Below, one piece after another: positions 51,117 to 61,154 of a DNA stretch of 64,000 nucleotides (position 1 is the stretch's first letter; every line of letters begins with the position of its first letter). The position numbers and the translations under genes were made by a program. The notes beneath the pieces were generated by a model. It had not been told where the DNA came from. It made no database searches and saw only the letters and a list, made by a program, of their open reading frames with translations. The stretch comes from Buchnera aphidicola (Macrosiphoniella sanborni) (GTDB lineage Bacteria; Pseudomonadota; Gammaproteobacteria; Enterobacterales; Enterobacteriaceae): NCBI RefSeq assembly GCF_005080885.1, contig NZ_CP034864.1, positions 535,245 to 599,244 on the forward strand, written 5' to 3'.

Positions 51117-52301
51117 TTATATAAAATTATATGATTCTATTTCTTTTAATTCTTTTACAATTGTATTGTATGATGAAATAATAGAATATATTCCTTCTTC
51201 ATTTAAACTAGCACTACAAATTTTTATTAATGTTTTTTTTATTCCTATTTTTTTTATTAAAGATGAAATTTTTATAGATTCTAAATCATTTGGATTACAG
51301 TAATGCAATGCTGCTGCTGCACCTTTAGATAAATGAGAATACGGTAATTTATATTGAATACTATCTAAAATAGGCTTAATTAAACGTTCTTCTTTTCCCA
51401 ATTTTTGAATGGGGTTACGTGCTATTCGTTCTAAACAATCTGATAAAATAGAATTTTCAAAACGAAAAAAAATTTTTTTAATATAATCTAAGTGATCATT
51501 TTGATTTAAATTATAACGTTTGATTAATATTGCACCACTTTCTTGCATAGCACTCTGAACAATAATACGTATTTTTGGATCTTTAATAGCTTCTTGTATC
51601 GTTCTGTATTTTTTTATTAATCCAAGATAAGCTGCAATAGCATGTCCAGTATTTAATGTAAATAGTTTTCGTTCTATAAAAAGATTTAAATTATCGCTGA
51701 ATTGCATATCAATAATTTTTGGTATTGTACCTTTAAATTGGTGAATATTAACAATCCATTCTTTAAATTCTTCTGCGATAACAAATAAATCACATTTATT
51801 ATAATTAACTAGCGGAATGATCGTATCAATACTACAATCTATAAATCCTACACATTCACTTAAATAATTATGATATCTTATAGGTAATATTTTCAAAACT
51901 TCTTTTTTTAAAAAAGAACTTGCTTTTATTTTATTTTCACAAGCAATAATATTTAAAGGTATTACTGATTCATTTTGCACTTTTAATATTATTCCTTTTG
52001 CTATAATATTAGCAAGGTTATTGAGTGCATTCACACCTACTGCTGTTGTAATTAAGTCAACTGAAGAGATTTTTTTAAAAATATCTAAATCATTTACATT
52101 AATAGCAGTTATATTTTTAATATTAGTGATTTTATATCTATTACAACTTACTGTTTTAACTGAATATTCTTTATTATTATTAATTGCATTTACTATATCT
52201 TGATTAAGATCTGCAAAAATAACTTCAAATCCAGATTCTGATAACGTTTTGCCAATAAAACCACGTCCAATATTACCTGCGCCAAAATGGAGTGCTTTCA
52301 T
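51117..52301 (-). CDS. mtlD: Mannitol-1-phosphate 5-dehydrogenase
   Basis: Oxidises mannitol-1-phosphate, imported by MtlA, to fructose-6-phosphate with NAD. It has 394 residues (E. coli 382). The NAD-binding start is MKALHFGAGNIGRGFIGKTL. Conserved: LITTAVGVNAL, NIIACENKIKAS, ERKLFTLNTGHAIAAYLG and ESGAILIKRY. The frame runs four codons upstream to a TTG; the ATG with a GGAT site fits E. coli. Encoded 48 bases after mtlA. Confidence 0.96.
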   Translation of the reverse strand: MKALHFGAGNIGRGFIGKTLSESGFEVIFADLNQDIVNAINNNKEYSVKTVSCNRYKITNIKNITAINVNDLDIFKKISSVDLITTAVGVNALNNLANIIAKGIILKVQNESVIPLNIIACENKIKASSFLKKEVLKILPIRYHNYLSECVGFIDCSIDTIIPLVNYNKCDLFVIAEEFKEWIVNIHQFKGTIPKIIDMQFSDNLNLFIERKLFTLNTGHAIAAYLGLIKKYRTIQEAIKDPKIRIIVQSAMQESGAILIKRYNLNQNDHLDYIKKIFFRFENSILSDCLERIARNPIQKLGKEERLIKPILDSIQYKLPYSHLSKGAAAALHYCNPNDLESIKISSLIKKIGIKKTLIKICSASLNEEGIYSIISSYNTIVKELKEIESYNFI

Positions 52302-52349
52302 AAATCGATCCAATAAAATATTATATTGAAAATTAAAATAAAATTAAAT

Positions 52350-54233
52350 TTATTTAATAGTTAATAATTCTAAAACTTCATTTATACTAGTAGTAGTAGA
52401 TAATTTTTGAATAGTTTTTTGATTATCTAAAGCATTAGTGATATTACTTACTACCATAATATGTTCGTTATTTTTTGCCGCAATACCAATAACAAGATAA
52501 GCAATTTCATCTATTTCTTCTCCAAATTGAACACCTTTAGGAAATTGACAAAAAATTATTCCTGTTTTTAAAACAGAATCTTTTGATTCAATTGTTCCGT
52601 GCGGTAATGCTATTGATTCTCCAAGCCAAGTAGAAGACATTTTTTCTCTTTCTAACATAGATTCAATATAATTCTCTTTAACATAACCTTGCGTAACAAG
52701 TTGTTTTCCAACAATTTTAATAGCTTCTTCTTTACTATCAGCATATTGATTGAGTAAAATATTTTTTTCAGTCAATTGGAATAAACTAAATGATTGTTTC
52801 TTATTATCATTATCTGTAATACGGACATGATCAATATTTTGATTAATATTGATAGTATTAGTATGTTTGATTAATTTTTCTATTAAATTATCATAAAAAT
52901 TATTATTAAGAAAGTTTTTTAAAGAGATATGCTGCGCATATGGTGCATATTTTTGAGCACGAGATGTTAAATTTTGATGTGTAATAACTAAATCTGTTTT
53001 TTTTGGTAATAAATTAATAGCTGTATTTAAAACAGAAATATAATTTAAATTAGCTTTTTTTATTTTTTTTCGTAGAATACTTGCACCTAATGCACTAGAT
53101 CCCATACCAGCATCACAAGCGACAATAATACTTTTAATTCCATTAAAATTAATATGATCTAAATTATTTTTCAAAGATAAGGGATTAAAATTATTTTTAT
53201 ACTCTACTTTATACAGATCAAAATTAAATTTTAAAAATAATGCAGAACTGATAAAAGAAACTAAAAAAGAACAAAAAATAGCTAGAATATTAGCTAAATA
53301 ACAACCTTTCGGAGTCATAGCTAAAATAGATAACACAGAACCTGGTGATGCTATAGAAATTAAACCACCTTTTAGAAAAACTAGCAAAAAAATACCACTC
53401 ATTCCACCTAAAATAAGAGAAATAATTAATTTTGGTTTAATTAAAATGTAAGGAAAATAAATTTCATGTACTCCTCCTAAAAATTCAATGATTGCAGCTC
53501 CTCCTGAAGATTTACGTAAATCGCCTTTTCCAAAAAAAAACCATGCTATTAATACACCTAATCCTGGACCAGGATTCGATTCGATTAAAAAAAATATAGA
53601 CATATGATTTTTAGATGCTTCTTGAATACCTAAAGGTGAAAAAATTCCATGATTCATCGCATTGTTTAAAAAGAATATTTTAGCTGGTTCTATAATAATA
53701 GAAGTAAAAGGTAATAAATGATAATACATTATAATTTTTATTAATCTTTCTAGCACATGAGATAACCATTGAATAAATGGTCCAATTGTAAAAAATGAAA
53801 TAATTGATAACAATATTCCTATTATTGCAATAGAAAAATTATTTACTAACATTTCAAAACCATTTTTAACTTTATTTTCTATTTTTTTGTCAAAATATTT
53901 TATAATCCAACCACTTAAAGGTCCTACAATCATTCCACCTAATAACATTGGCATATTAGTACTAGTAATAACTCCTATAGTGGCTATAGCACCAACTAAT
54001 CCTCCTCTAGAAGAAGAAATTAAATTTCCTCCAGTATATCCAATTAAAATAGGTAAAAGATAAAAAACCATTGGAAACAGTAATTGCTCTAAATTTTTGT
54101 TAGGTTGCCATCCCAATGGAACAAATAAAGCACTCATTATCCCCCATGCAATAAAAATACTGATATTAGGCATAATCATGCTACTTAAAAACTGACCGAA
54201 ATTCTGTATTTTTAATTTAATTGATATTAACAT
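52350..54233 (-). CDS. mtlA: PTS mannitol permease, EIICBA
   Basis: Imports and phosphorylates mannitol. It has about 627 residues (E. coli 637). Domains: EIIC, membrane, residues about 10-340, with [26 protein letters not shown] and [16 protein letters not shown], with the phosphorylated Cys in [23 protein letters not shown], with the His in [15 protein letters not shown]. All phosphotransfer residues are present. The frame reaches a GTG at 54242; I prefer the ATG at 54233. mtlR is absent, so control is likely simple. Confidence 0.96.
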   Translation of the reverse strand: MLISIKLKIQNFGQFLSSMIMPNISIFIAWGIMSALFVPLGWQPNKNLEQLLFPMVFYLLPILIGYTGGNLISSSRGGLVGAIATIGVITSTNMPMLLGGMIVGPLSGWIIKYFDKKIENKVKNGFEMLVNNFSIAIIGILLSIISFFTIGPFIQWLSHVLERLIKIIMYYHLLPFTSIIIEPAKIFFLNNAMNHGIFSPLGIQEASKNHMSIFFLIESNPGPGLGVLIAWFFFGKGDLRKSSGGAAIIEFLGGVHEIYFPYILIKPKLIISLILGGMSGIFLLVFLKGGLISIASPGSVLSILAMTPKGCYLANILAIFCSFLVSFISSALFLKFNFDLYKVEYKNNFNPLSLKNNLDHINFNGIKSIIVACDAGMGSSALGASILRKKIKKANLNYISVLNTAINLLPKKTDLVITHQNLTSRAQKYAPYAQHISLKNFLNNNFYDNLIEKLIKHTNTININQNIDHVRITDNDNKKQSFSLFQLTEKNILLNQYADSKEEAIKIVGKQLVTQGYVKENYIESMLEREKMSSTWLGESIALPHGTIESKDSVLKTGIIFCQFPKGVQFGEEIDEIAYLVIGIAAKNNEHIMVVSNITNALDNQKTIQKLSTTTSINEVLELLTIK

Positions 54234-54426
54234 AGTCAACACTCATATTCCTATCATAAATAATATAATAAATAAATAGAATATTAAAATATTTTTCAAA
54301 ATGTTATGTAAAAACAAATTAACTCATTTAATATTCTAAAAAAATATTTAACCAATTTTAATATAAAAAATTTTTTTTTGTATATTTCAAATAATAAAGT
54401 TTTTATATGATTGATAATAAATTCGG

Positions 54427-56076
54427 TTATATACTAAAAAATTTATAAAAATTAATAAGACCTTGAGTCGAAGAATCATAATTTTTATTATAAATATTAC
54501 TTTTTAAATCATTATAAATATTTTTAGATATTTTTTTTCCTATTTCCACACCCCATTGATCAAAACTAAAAATATTCAATATATAACCTTGAACAAAAAT
54601 TTTATGTTCGTATAAGGCAATTAATGCACCTAAATTATAAGGAGTAATTTTTCTTATTAAAATTGAATTTGTTGGTTGATTTCCTTTACATATTTTAAAA
54701 GGTAAAATATCATTAATTTCTTTTTGACTTTTTTGAGAAAATATTAAATCTTTTATTGCTTCATCTTTAGTTGTTCCAAATGCTAATGCTTGTGTTTGAG
54801 CTAAAAAATTAGATATTAATTTAATATGATGATCATCTAAATCATTATGTGATATAATCGGAGCGATAAAATCACAAGGAATTAATTTAGTACCTTGATG
54901 TATTAATTGATAAAATGCATGTTGACCATTTGTTCCTGGCTCACCCCAAATAATAGGACCTGTTTGATAAGATATTTTTTTTCCGTTTCTATTAACAGAT
55001 TTACCATTTGATTCCATATTAGATTGTTGAAAATATGCTGAAAAACGGTGCATATATTGATCATATGGAAGTATTGCTTCTGTTTCAGAGCCAAAAAAAT
55101 TACTATACCAAATACTGATTAAAGATAACAATACTGGAATATTTTTGCTGTAATCAGTATTATAAAAATGATTATCCATAGCACAAGCACCATCTAAAAA
55201 TTTTTCAAAATTATTAAATCCAATAGATAATACAATCGATAAACCAGCCGAAGACCATAATGAAAAACGTCCACCTACCCAATCCCAAAATTCAAAAATA
55301 TTATTTATATTAATTCCAAAATTTAAAGCATTTTTAATATTTGCTGACAAAGCAAAAAAATGTTTATCTAAAGTCGTTTCATTTTTTGAATAATTTAAAA
55401 ACCATTTTTTTGCACTATATGCATTAGTGATAGTTTCATCAGTTGTAAATGTTTTAGAAGCTATTAAAAAAATAGTTTTTTCAGGATTGACTTTTGTTAA
55501 AACTTTTAAAAGATGACTACTATCTATATTAGAAACAAAATGTATATTTAAATGATTTTTATAGGGATAAAGTGCTTCACTAACCATATACGGTCCTAAA
55601 TCAGATCCACCAATACCAATATTTACAACATCTGAAATAGATTTACCTGTATAACCCGTCCATTTTCCATCAATAACGTCTTGTGAAAAATTTTTCATCT
55701 TTTTTAATAAACGATTTATATCTAACATAATATTTTTATTATTAACTATTATAGGACGATTGGATCTATTACGTAATGCTACATGCAATACAGAGCGATC
55801 TTCTGTATGATTTATTTTCGCACCAGAAAACATTAATTTTATTGCAGATTTTACATCAGTTTCTTTAGCTAAATTTATTAAATACATTAATGTTTCATCA
55901 GTAATCCTATTTTTTGAAAAATCAACTAACATATCTTTTTGAAAAATAATTGAAAATTTTTTGAATCGATTAACATCATCAGCAAATAGTTCTTTTAAAT
56001 GAATATTTTTTATTTTTTCAAAATGATTTTGCAAATATTGATACGATTTAGTATTGTTAAAATTAATATTTTTCAT
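54427..56076 (-). CDS. pgi: Glucose-6-phosphate isomerase
   Basis: Interconverts glucose- and fructose-6-phosphate, joining MtlD output to glycolysis. It has 549 residues, as in E. coli (549). Signatures: [77 protein letters not shown] and [10 protein letters not shown]. The ATG at 56076 matches E. coli MKNIN, but the GGAG ribosome site is 14 bases away and better spaced for a TTG at 56082. Confidence 0.97.
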   Translation of the reverse strand: MKNINFNNTKSYQYLQNHFEKIKNIHLKELFADDVNRFKKFSIIFQKDMLVDFSKNRITDETLMYLINLAKETDVKSAIKLMFSGAKINHTEDRSVLHVALRNRSNRPIIVNNKNIMLDINRLLKKMKNFSQDVIDGKWTGYTGKSISDVVNIGIGGSDLGPYMVSEALYPYKNHLNIHFVSNIDSSHLLKVLTKVNPEKTIFLIASKTFTTDETITNAYSAKKWFLNYSKNETTLDKHFFALSANIKNALNFGININNIFEFWDWVGGRFSLWSSAGLSIVLSIGFNNFEKFLDGACAMDNHFYNTDYSKNIPVLLSLISIWYSNFFGSETEAILPYDQYMHRFSAYFQQSNMESNGKSVNRNGKKISYQTGPIIWGEPGTNGQHAFYQLIHQGTKLIPCDFIAPIISHNDLDDHHIKLISNFLAQTQALAFGTTKDEAIKDLIFSQKSQKEINDILPFKICKGNQPTNSILIRKITPYNLGALIALYEHKIFVQGYILNIFSFDQWGVEIGKKISKNIYNDLKSNIYNKNYDSSTQGLINFYKFFSI

Positions 56077-56276
56077 CAACAAATTTATATCTCCTTATAA
56101 TCTTGTTTATATTTTTTTTTAAAATATTTTTTAAATAAGTCAGTAATTTATCAATTTTTATATTATATTCTATTCGTAAAATTTTTAAACAAAATATATT
56201 TCTTATTAAAAAAAATTTATAAAAAAATTTATATATAATATAAAATAACTTATAAATAAAATATATGAAAAAATAT

Positions 56277-56822
56277 ATGAAAAAAAATAAAAATAATTTA
56301 ATTTGGATTGATTTAGAAATGACTGGTTTAAATCCTAATATACATCGTATTATTGAAATTGCTACGTTAATCACAGATAATCATTTAAATATTCTCGCAG
56401 AAGGACCTGTTATTTCAATAAGTCAAAAAAAAGAACATATTTTTCATATGGATCAATGGAATAAAAAAACACATACAAAAAATGGATTAATAGAATCCGT
56501 AAAAAATAGTACATATAATGAAAGAACAGCAGAACTTGAAACTATAATATTTTTAAAAAAGTGGGTACCCATACACTCATCTCCTATTTGTGGAAACAGT
56601 ATCGCTCAAGATCGTAAATTTTTACTTCATTATATGCCTGAATTAGAAAATTTTTTTCATTATAGAAACATAGATGTTAGTACAGTTAAAGAATTATTTT
56701 ATAGATGGAATACAACAATCTTAAAAAAATTTCAAAAAAAAAACATACATAGAGCATTAGCAGATACTTATGAATCCGTTGCAGAATTGAATTTCTACAA
56801 ACAATATTTTTTGAAATTTTAA
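56277..56822 (+). CDS. orn: Oligoribonuclease
   Basis: Degrades 2-5 nt RNA fragments left by larger exonucleases. It has 181 residues from the inner ATG, the E. coli length. DEDDh motifs: [13 protein letters not shown] (Exo I), [20 protein letters not shown] (Exo II), and [17 protein letters not shown] with the Exo III His and Asp. The Asp before the catalytic one is Ala here. An ATG at 56265 would add four residues. tRNA-Gly follows, as glyVXY follows orn in E. coli. Confidence 0.96.
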   Translation: MKKNKNNLIWIDLEMTGLNPNIHRIIEIATLITDNHLNILAEGPVISISQKKEHIFHMDQWNKKTHTKNGLIESVKNSTYNERTAELETIIFLKKWVPIHSSPICGNSIAQDRKFLLHYMPELENFFHYRNIDVSTVKELFYRWNTTILKKFQKKNIHRALADTYESVAELNFYKQYFLKF

Positions 56823-56847
56823 TAAAAAATATTTTTAAAAAGAAAGC

Positions 56848-56876
56848 TTGAAAAATATATTTTATAAATATAAAAT
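56848..56876 (+). promoter_or_regulatory. Sigma-70 promoter for tRNA-Gly
   Basis: TTGAAA (56848-56853), a 17-base spacer, then TAAAAT (56871-56876). The tRNA begins 13 bases after the -10 box. It lies in the short orn-tRNA-Gly interval. Confidence 0.6.
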
Positions 56877-56888
56877 AAAACTTACATT

Positions 56889-56964
56889 GCGGGAATAGCT
56901 CAGTTGGTAGAGTACAACCTTGCCAAGGTTGGGGTCGCGAGTTCGAATCTCGTTTCCCGCTCCA
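56889..56964 (+). tRNA. tRNA-Gly(GCC)
   Basis: A 76-base tRNA with the anticodon GCC in CTTGCCAAG. The acceptor GCGGGAA pairs with TTCCCGC. The T arm is GCGAGTTCGAATCTCGT-like. The 3' CCA is encoded (56962-56964), unlike the other three tRNA genes in this window. It is the single survivor of the E. coli glyVXY triplet after orn. Confidence 0.97.
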
Positions 56965-57598
56965 ATCAAACATAAAAATATACTTATAAGTTATATATAT
57001 TATAATAATATAAATAATATATATTAAAATAAATTAAAAATTAAATAATCTTATAAAATTATCAAAATATAAGATACCATTATTAAAAAAGAATCATTAA
57101 TTAGGTAATTGAGAATTTATATCTAAAATATTTAGAATAAATTAAATATTTTAATATAATTAAATTTGATATATTGATATAATTAATAAAAAAAATTTTT
57201 TAAAAATATAAAAATGTTTATAGATTCTAAACAAAAAAAAATATATTTTAAGAAAATCAAATGATTTAAGAAAATTAGATGAACTTATAAACACATCAAA
57301 AACAATCGATAATATTTTTTTCAAAACAAACTATTTAAATTAAGAGAAATAAAGTCACTTATATAATCCAATTGTAATGTAGTAATGTAATCTATAAAAA
57401 TTATTTTCAAAATATTTATAATTAATTATAAAAACATTAATTAAAAGAACTTATAGAAATAGTATATATAAAAAATTCTAAAATTATTTGAACTTATAAA
57501 CTTATTAAAATCTATTTTAATGACTTTAAATTAATCAAAAATAGTTATATCAAATAATCTATCAATAAAATCTGTCAATAAAATAATAATTATTTATT
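56965..57598. other. 634-base gap between tRNA-Gly and rpmE
   Basis: Almost pure A+T. I recognise no gene, pseudogene or RNA here on either strand. The right edge holds the rpmE hairpin. Synteny from orn (left) jumps to the rpmE-ftsN-hslVU neighbourhood (right), so this is a breakpoint relative to E. coli. Confidence 0.5.
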
Positions 57599-57629
57599 AA
57601 GCATCTTAATGTTAAGATATAAGATGCTT
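57599..57629 (-). terminator. Hairpin downstream of rpmE
   Basis: A perfect ten-base-pair stem AAGCATCTTA / TAAGATGCTT (57599-57608 with 57620-57629) with an 11-base loop, 35 bases after the rpmE stop. The following minus-strand sequence is A/T-rich without a pure U-run. Most likely the rpmE transcript end. Confidence 0.6.
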
Positions 57630-57663
57630 AAATCTTAAAGAATAAATTTATCTTAACTCTTTC

Positions 57664-57864
57664 TTACATTTTAAAACGTTTTTTAAATCTTTCAACACGA
57701 CCTCCTGTATCGACAACTCTTTGCTTTCCTGTGTAAAAAGGATGACATTTTGCACATATATCTAAATTTAGATTATGATTAATAGTAGAAAAAATTTCAA
57801 TGATATTTCCACAAGAACAAGTAGCTGTTACTTTAGTATAATCAGGATGAATTTTTTTTTTCAT
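57664..57864 (-). CDS. rpmE: 50S ribosomal protein L31
   Basis: L31 bridges the subunits at the head. It has 66 residues from the inner ATG (E. coli 70). It is the zinc-binding form, with cysteines in [10 protein letters not shown] and [29 protein letters not shown] is the family signature. An outer ATG at 57873 would add three residues; the inner one matches E. coli MKKDIHP. Divergent from ftsN. Confidence 0.95.
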   Translation of the reverse strand: MKKKIHPDYTKVTATCSCGNIIEIFSTINHNLNLDICAKCHPFYTGKQRVVDTGGRVERFKKRFKM

Positions 57865-58007
57865 ATGAAACATTCCTATAATTAATTATAAATATCTATC
57901 TTAATATTATTTATCATTTATAATATTAATCTCTATTATAATATCATTAATTTTGATGTTCAAAACTTAAAAATTTGTTATTTTAATCGATTATATAAAG
58001 AAAAATA

Positions 58008-58255
58008 ATGTATAAAAATAAAAAAAAAATACTTCTATAAATTTTAATAAAAAAAAAAATAAAAATAAAAAATTCTATTTATTATATTTTATTTTTATAT
58101 GCATGTTTATTTTTTTTGTTTTTTCTAATTTACATCTTTACTTTTCTTCTGAACAAAAAAATATAAAAATTATTCATGAAAATAAAAATGATGATTTTAA
58201 ACCTTCTCAAATAACAGAAAAATGGAAATATATTAAAAAATTAAAAAATTTATAG
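58008..58255 (+). CDS. ftsN: Minimal FtsN cell-division activator, start frameshifted at a poly(A) run
   Basis: In E. coli ftsN sits directly before hslVU. Here the frame ending at TAG 58253-58255 encodes a basic tail (KKKNKNKK), one membrane segment (residues YLLYFIFICMFIFFVFS) and a short periplasmic part, KPSQITEKWKYIKKLKNL. That part matches the essential FtsN segment KPEERWRYIKELE with W-x-Y-x3-L intact. The Gln-rich linker and SPOR domain are absent. The only suitable ATG (58008) is one base out of frame across a run of 10 A (58020-58029), so the product needs slippage of one A. A pseudogene is the alternative. Confidence 0.6.
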
Positions 58256-58450
58256 AATATTATTTTAATCTAACGATTTAAAATAATTTTACTAATTTAA
58301 CATTTTTTTAAAAATATTTGAAAGCATTCAAAAAAATATATCAAATAATCATATGCTATTTTATAAAATAGTTAATCACATCTTATAGTAAGATATTTTT
58401 TTGTACAAAAAATATAAGAAATAAAGATATTATTTAAAGAGGCTTTTCTT
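58256..58450. other. Spacer between the ftsN frame and hslV
   Basis: 195 bases with an AAAGAGG ribosome site at its end (58436-58442). A short TTTGAA / TTCAAA hairpin lies at about 58317-58332. A TTGAAA is present but no CCCCAT-like -10 box follows, so I could not assign a heat-shock promoter. Confidence 0.4.
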
Positions 58451-58981
58451 GTGACTACAATATTAAGCGTAAGGTTAAAAAATAAAGTAGTAATTGGAGG
58501 TGATGGACAAGCGACTTTAGGCAATACCATTATGAAAAGTAATGTAAAAAAAATTAGATCTTTATATCACGATAAAGTAATTGCTGGTTTTGCAGGAGGA
58601 ACTGCAGATGCTTTTACTTTATTTGAAATGTTTGAAAAAAAATTAGCTATATATCAAGGGCAATTACAACGTTCTGCTATTGAATTAGCAAAAGATTGGC
58701 GATCAGATAAAATGTTGCGAAAATTAGAAGCTTTATTAGCTGTAGCTGATAAAGAAACTTCATTAATTATTACAGGGAATGGAGACGTAATACAACCTGA
58801 AGATGATTTGATAGCCATAGGATCAGGTGGATCTTATGCTCAATCTTCTGCTAAAGCATTAATTGATAACACTAATTTAGATGCAAATGAGATTGTAAAA
58901 AAATCCTTACATATAGCTGCGAATATTTGTATTTATACAAATCATAAATTTACCATAAAAGAATTGTTTTCAGAAAAATAA
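58451..58981 (+). CDS. hslV: ATP-dependent protease subunit HslV
   Basis: The proteolytic core of HslUV, an N-terminal threonine protease. It has 176 residues, as in E. coli. It starts with GTG, giving M-T-T-I; after Met removal Thr is the nucleophile. Conserved: [51 protein letters not shown] and [17 protein letters not shown]. hslU begins 12 bases downstream. Confidence 0.97.
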   Translation: MTTILSVRLKNKVVIGGDGQATLGNTIMKSNVKKIRSLYHDKVIAGFAGGTADAFTLFEMFEKKLAIYQGQLQRSAIELAKDWRSDKMLRKLEALLAVADKETSLIITGNGDVIQPEDDLIAIGSGGSYAQSSAKALIDNTNLDANEIVKKSLHIAANICIYTNHKFTIKELFSEK

Positions 58982-58993
58982 GGAATAATCTCT

Positions 58994-60325
58994 ATGTCTG
59001 ATATGACTCCTCCTCAAATTGTTTCTGAACTTGATAAATTTATTATCGGTCAAGACAAAGCAAAGAGAGCTGTATCTATTGCATTAAGAAATCGTTGGCG
59101 TCGAATGCAATTAAATAATGAACTACGTCATGAAATTACTCCAAAAAATATTTTGATGATTGGCCCTACAGGAGTAGGTAAAACAGAAATTGCAAGACGT
59201 TTAGCTAAACTAGCAAATTCTCCTTTTATTAAAGTTGAAGCTACTAAATTTACTGAAGTTGGATATGTTGGGAAGGAAGTAGATTCAATTATCCGAGATT
59301 TAACTGATGCAGCTATTAAAATGATTCGAATTAAAAACATTGAAAAAAATAAAATTCGAGTAGAAGAAATAGTAGAAGAAAAAATATTAGATGTTCTAGT
59401 CCCAAGACCGAATAAAAATTGGACAGATAATGAAAAAAATGAAAGTCTTTTAAAAACTATTCAAATATTTCGGAAAAAATTAAGAGAAGGTTTATTAGAT
59501 AATAAAGAAATAGAAATTAATTTACTATCAACAACTATGGGTATTGAAATTATGGCTCCTCCAGGTATGGAAGAACTAACTAGTCAATTGCAATCTTTAT
59601 TCCAGAATTTAGGAGGACATAAAAAAAACAGAAGACGTCTCAAAATTAAAGATGCTGTAACATTATTAACAGAAGAAGAAGCAACTAAATTAATAAATCA
59701 AGAGGAAATTAAAAAAGAAGCAATTCATGCAGTTGAACAAAATGGTATAGTGTTTATTGATGAAATTGATAAAATATGTAAAAGAGGTGATTCATCTGGT
59801 CCAGATATTTCACGAGAAGGAGTTCAAAGAGATTTATTACCTTTGGTTGAAGGATGCACTGTATCAACTAAACATGGAATGGTTAAAACAGACCATATTT
59901 TATTTATTGCTTCTGGTGCTTTTCAAACATCTACTCCTTCTGACTTGATCCCAGAATTACAAGGACGTCTTCCTATTAAAGTAGAATTACAAGCTCTCAC
60001 TGTAGATGATTTTGAAAAAATTTTAACAGAACCTAGAGCGTCTATTACAACACAATATAAAGCACTGATGGAAACCGAGGGTGTAAATATTCTTTTTACA
60101 AAAGAAGGGATACGAAATATTGCAGAAGCCGCTTGGAAAGTGAATGAATCTATGGAAAATATTGGCGCTCGTAGATTACATACTATATTAGAAAAATTAA
60201 TGGAAGATATATCATTTAATGCAACTAAACATAAAGGTAATAAAATTGAAATTGATGCAAAATATGTAGGAGAGCATTTAGATCAATTAGTATCTAATGA
60301 AGATTTAAGCCGTTTTATCTTATAA
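58994..60325 (+). CDS. hslU: ATPase subunit HslU of the HslUV protease
   Basis: The AAA+ unfoldase feeding HslV. It has 443 residues, as in E. coli. The N-terminus is [20 protein letters not shown]. Walker A is [17 protein letters not shown], and the pore loop region is [11 protein letters not shown]. The intermediate domain spans about residues 110-245, Walker B is [10 protein letters not shown], and sensor 2 is [13 protein letters not shown]. It ends DLSRFIL, the tail that docks into HslV. Confidence 0.98.
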   Translation: MSDMTPPQIVSELDKFIIGQDKAKRAVSIALRNRWRRMQLNNELRHEITPKNILMIGPTGVGKTEIARRLAKLANSPFIKVEATKFTEVGYVGKEVDSIIRDLTDAAIKMIRIKNIEKNKIRVEEIVEEKILDVLVPRPNKNWTDNEKNESLLKTIQIFRKKLREGLLDNKEIEINLLSTTMGIEIMAPPGMEELTSQLQSLFQNLGGHKKNRRRLKIKDAVTLLTEEEATKLINQEEIKKEAIHAVEQNGIVFIDEIDKICKRGDSSGPDISREGVQRDLLPLVEGCTVSTKHGMVKTDHILFIASGAFQTSTPSDLIPELQGRLPIKVELQALTVDDFEKILTEPRASITTQYKALMETEGVNILFTKEGIRNIAEAAWKVNESMENIGARRLHTILEKLMEDISFNATKHKGNKIEIDAKYVGEHLDQLVSNEDLSRFIL

Positions 60326-60425
60326 TCTTTTATATAAAATATTTATCCATTGCATATATTTTAAAAATAGATGAGTGTTTTTATTATATACGATATATTT
60401 ATTTAAATTAATTTTTCAAATACTA

Positions 60426-60453
60426 TTGAAAAAAAAAAATAAAACCTTACTAT
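60426..60453 (+). promoter_or_regulatory. Putative sigma-32 promoter of ibpA with an 11-A run
   Basis: TTGAAA (60426-60431), a 13-base spacer, then CCTTACTAT (60445-60453), against the heat-shock consensus CTTGAAA - 13 to 15 - CCCCATNT. Eleven consecutive A bases (60429-60439) span the end of the -35 box and the spacer. In pea aphid Buchnera a one-A deletion in the ibpA promoter poly(A) run changes heat response. The -10 match is weak; the position is apt. Confidence 0.55.
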
Positions 60454-60564
60454 TATAAAGTAAAAGATATTTTAATTTTCTTATAAGTAAATATTTTAGA
60501 AAATATTAATATTTTAATTAATATTGACCATTTATCTAATACAAAATATTTTAAGGAGCTTATT

Positions 60565-61047
60565 ATGTCTTATCGTTCTCTTTCATTTATTCCTAATTTT
60601 AATGATAATAATATTTTTTCAAATAGATTTAATCAAATTGATAAAATGTTTAGCACTTTAACAGGAGAAAAACCTATTTCTGATACACCAAAATATAATC
60701 TATTTCAAATAAATGAAACAGAGTATCAGTTAATATTAAGTATTCCTGGATTTAAAGAAGAAGAATTAGACATATCTGTACATAATAATCAATTATCTAT
60801 TCAAGGAAAAAAACAAGAATCAAAAGAAAATCATGATAAAAAAATAAGTAGTTGGTTACATCAAGGTATAATATTTAATGATTTTTCTGTAAGTTTTAAT
60901 TTAGATCATAAAATTAAAGTAAAAAAAGCAGAATTATCTTTAGGTTTATTAAAATTAGATTTTGAATGTAATATTCCTGAAGAAGAAAAACCAAAAAAAA
61001 TTGCTATTAATATTCCAAAAGATACAAAAAAAATTGATCAAAAATAA
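60565..61047 (+). CDS. ibpA: Small heat-shock protein IbpA
   Basis: Binds unfolding proteins and keeps them ready for refolding. It has 160 residues (E. coli IbpA 137), with an extended C-terminus. The alpha-crystallin domain runs from about residue 40 to 140: YQLILSIPGFKEEELDISV, NQLSIQGKKQ and LGLLKLDFECNIPEEEKPKK. Ribosome site AAGGAGCTT, among the strongest in the window. Only one ibp gene is present. Confidence 0.96.
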   Translation: MSYRSLSFIPNFNDNNIFSNRFNQIDKMFSTLTGEKPISDTPKYNLFQINETEYQLILSIPGFKEEELDISVHNNQLSIQGKKQESKENHDKKISSWLHQGIIFNDFSVSFNLDHKIKVKKAELSLGLLKLDFECNIPEEEKPKKIAINIPKDTKKIDQK

Positions 61048-61092
61048 CATTCAAAAAAATATAAAAAAATCTTCATGTATTTTTTAAATATA

Positions 61093-61127
61093 AAAATCAT
61101 TGTACTAAAAAAAAGTACAATGATTTT
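61093..61127 (+). terminator. Terminator after ibpA
   Basis: A 13-base-pair perfect stem AAAATCATTGTAC / GTACAATGATTTT (61093-61105 with 61115-61127) with a nine-base A-rich loop, 45 bases after the ibpA stop and 27 bases before fpr. The U residues lie within the 3' arm. It probably separates ibpA heat-shock transcription from fpr. Confidence 0.7.
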
Positions 61128-61154
61128 ATGTCTAATAAAAATTGAGAATAAATA

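Noticed and set aside
56063-56374. 103-codon minus-strand frame overlapping the start of orn
   Set aside because: It is antisense to a clear orn N-terminus and is almost entirely Ile, Phe, Lys and Tyr.
56965-57598. Remains of a gene between tRNA-Gly and rpmE
   Set aside because: I tried both strands for genes found near orn in E. coli (such as tsaE) and found no motif longer than chance.
58317-58332. Sigma-32 promoter for hslVU
   Set aside because: A TTGAAA is present but there is no CCCCAT-like -10 element at the right distance; the TTTGAA/TTCAAA palindrome explains the match.
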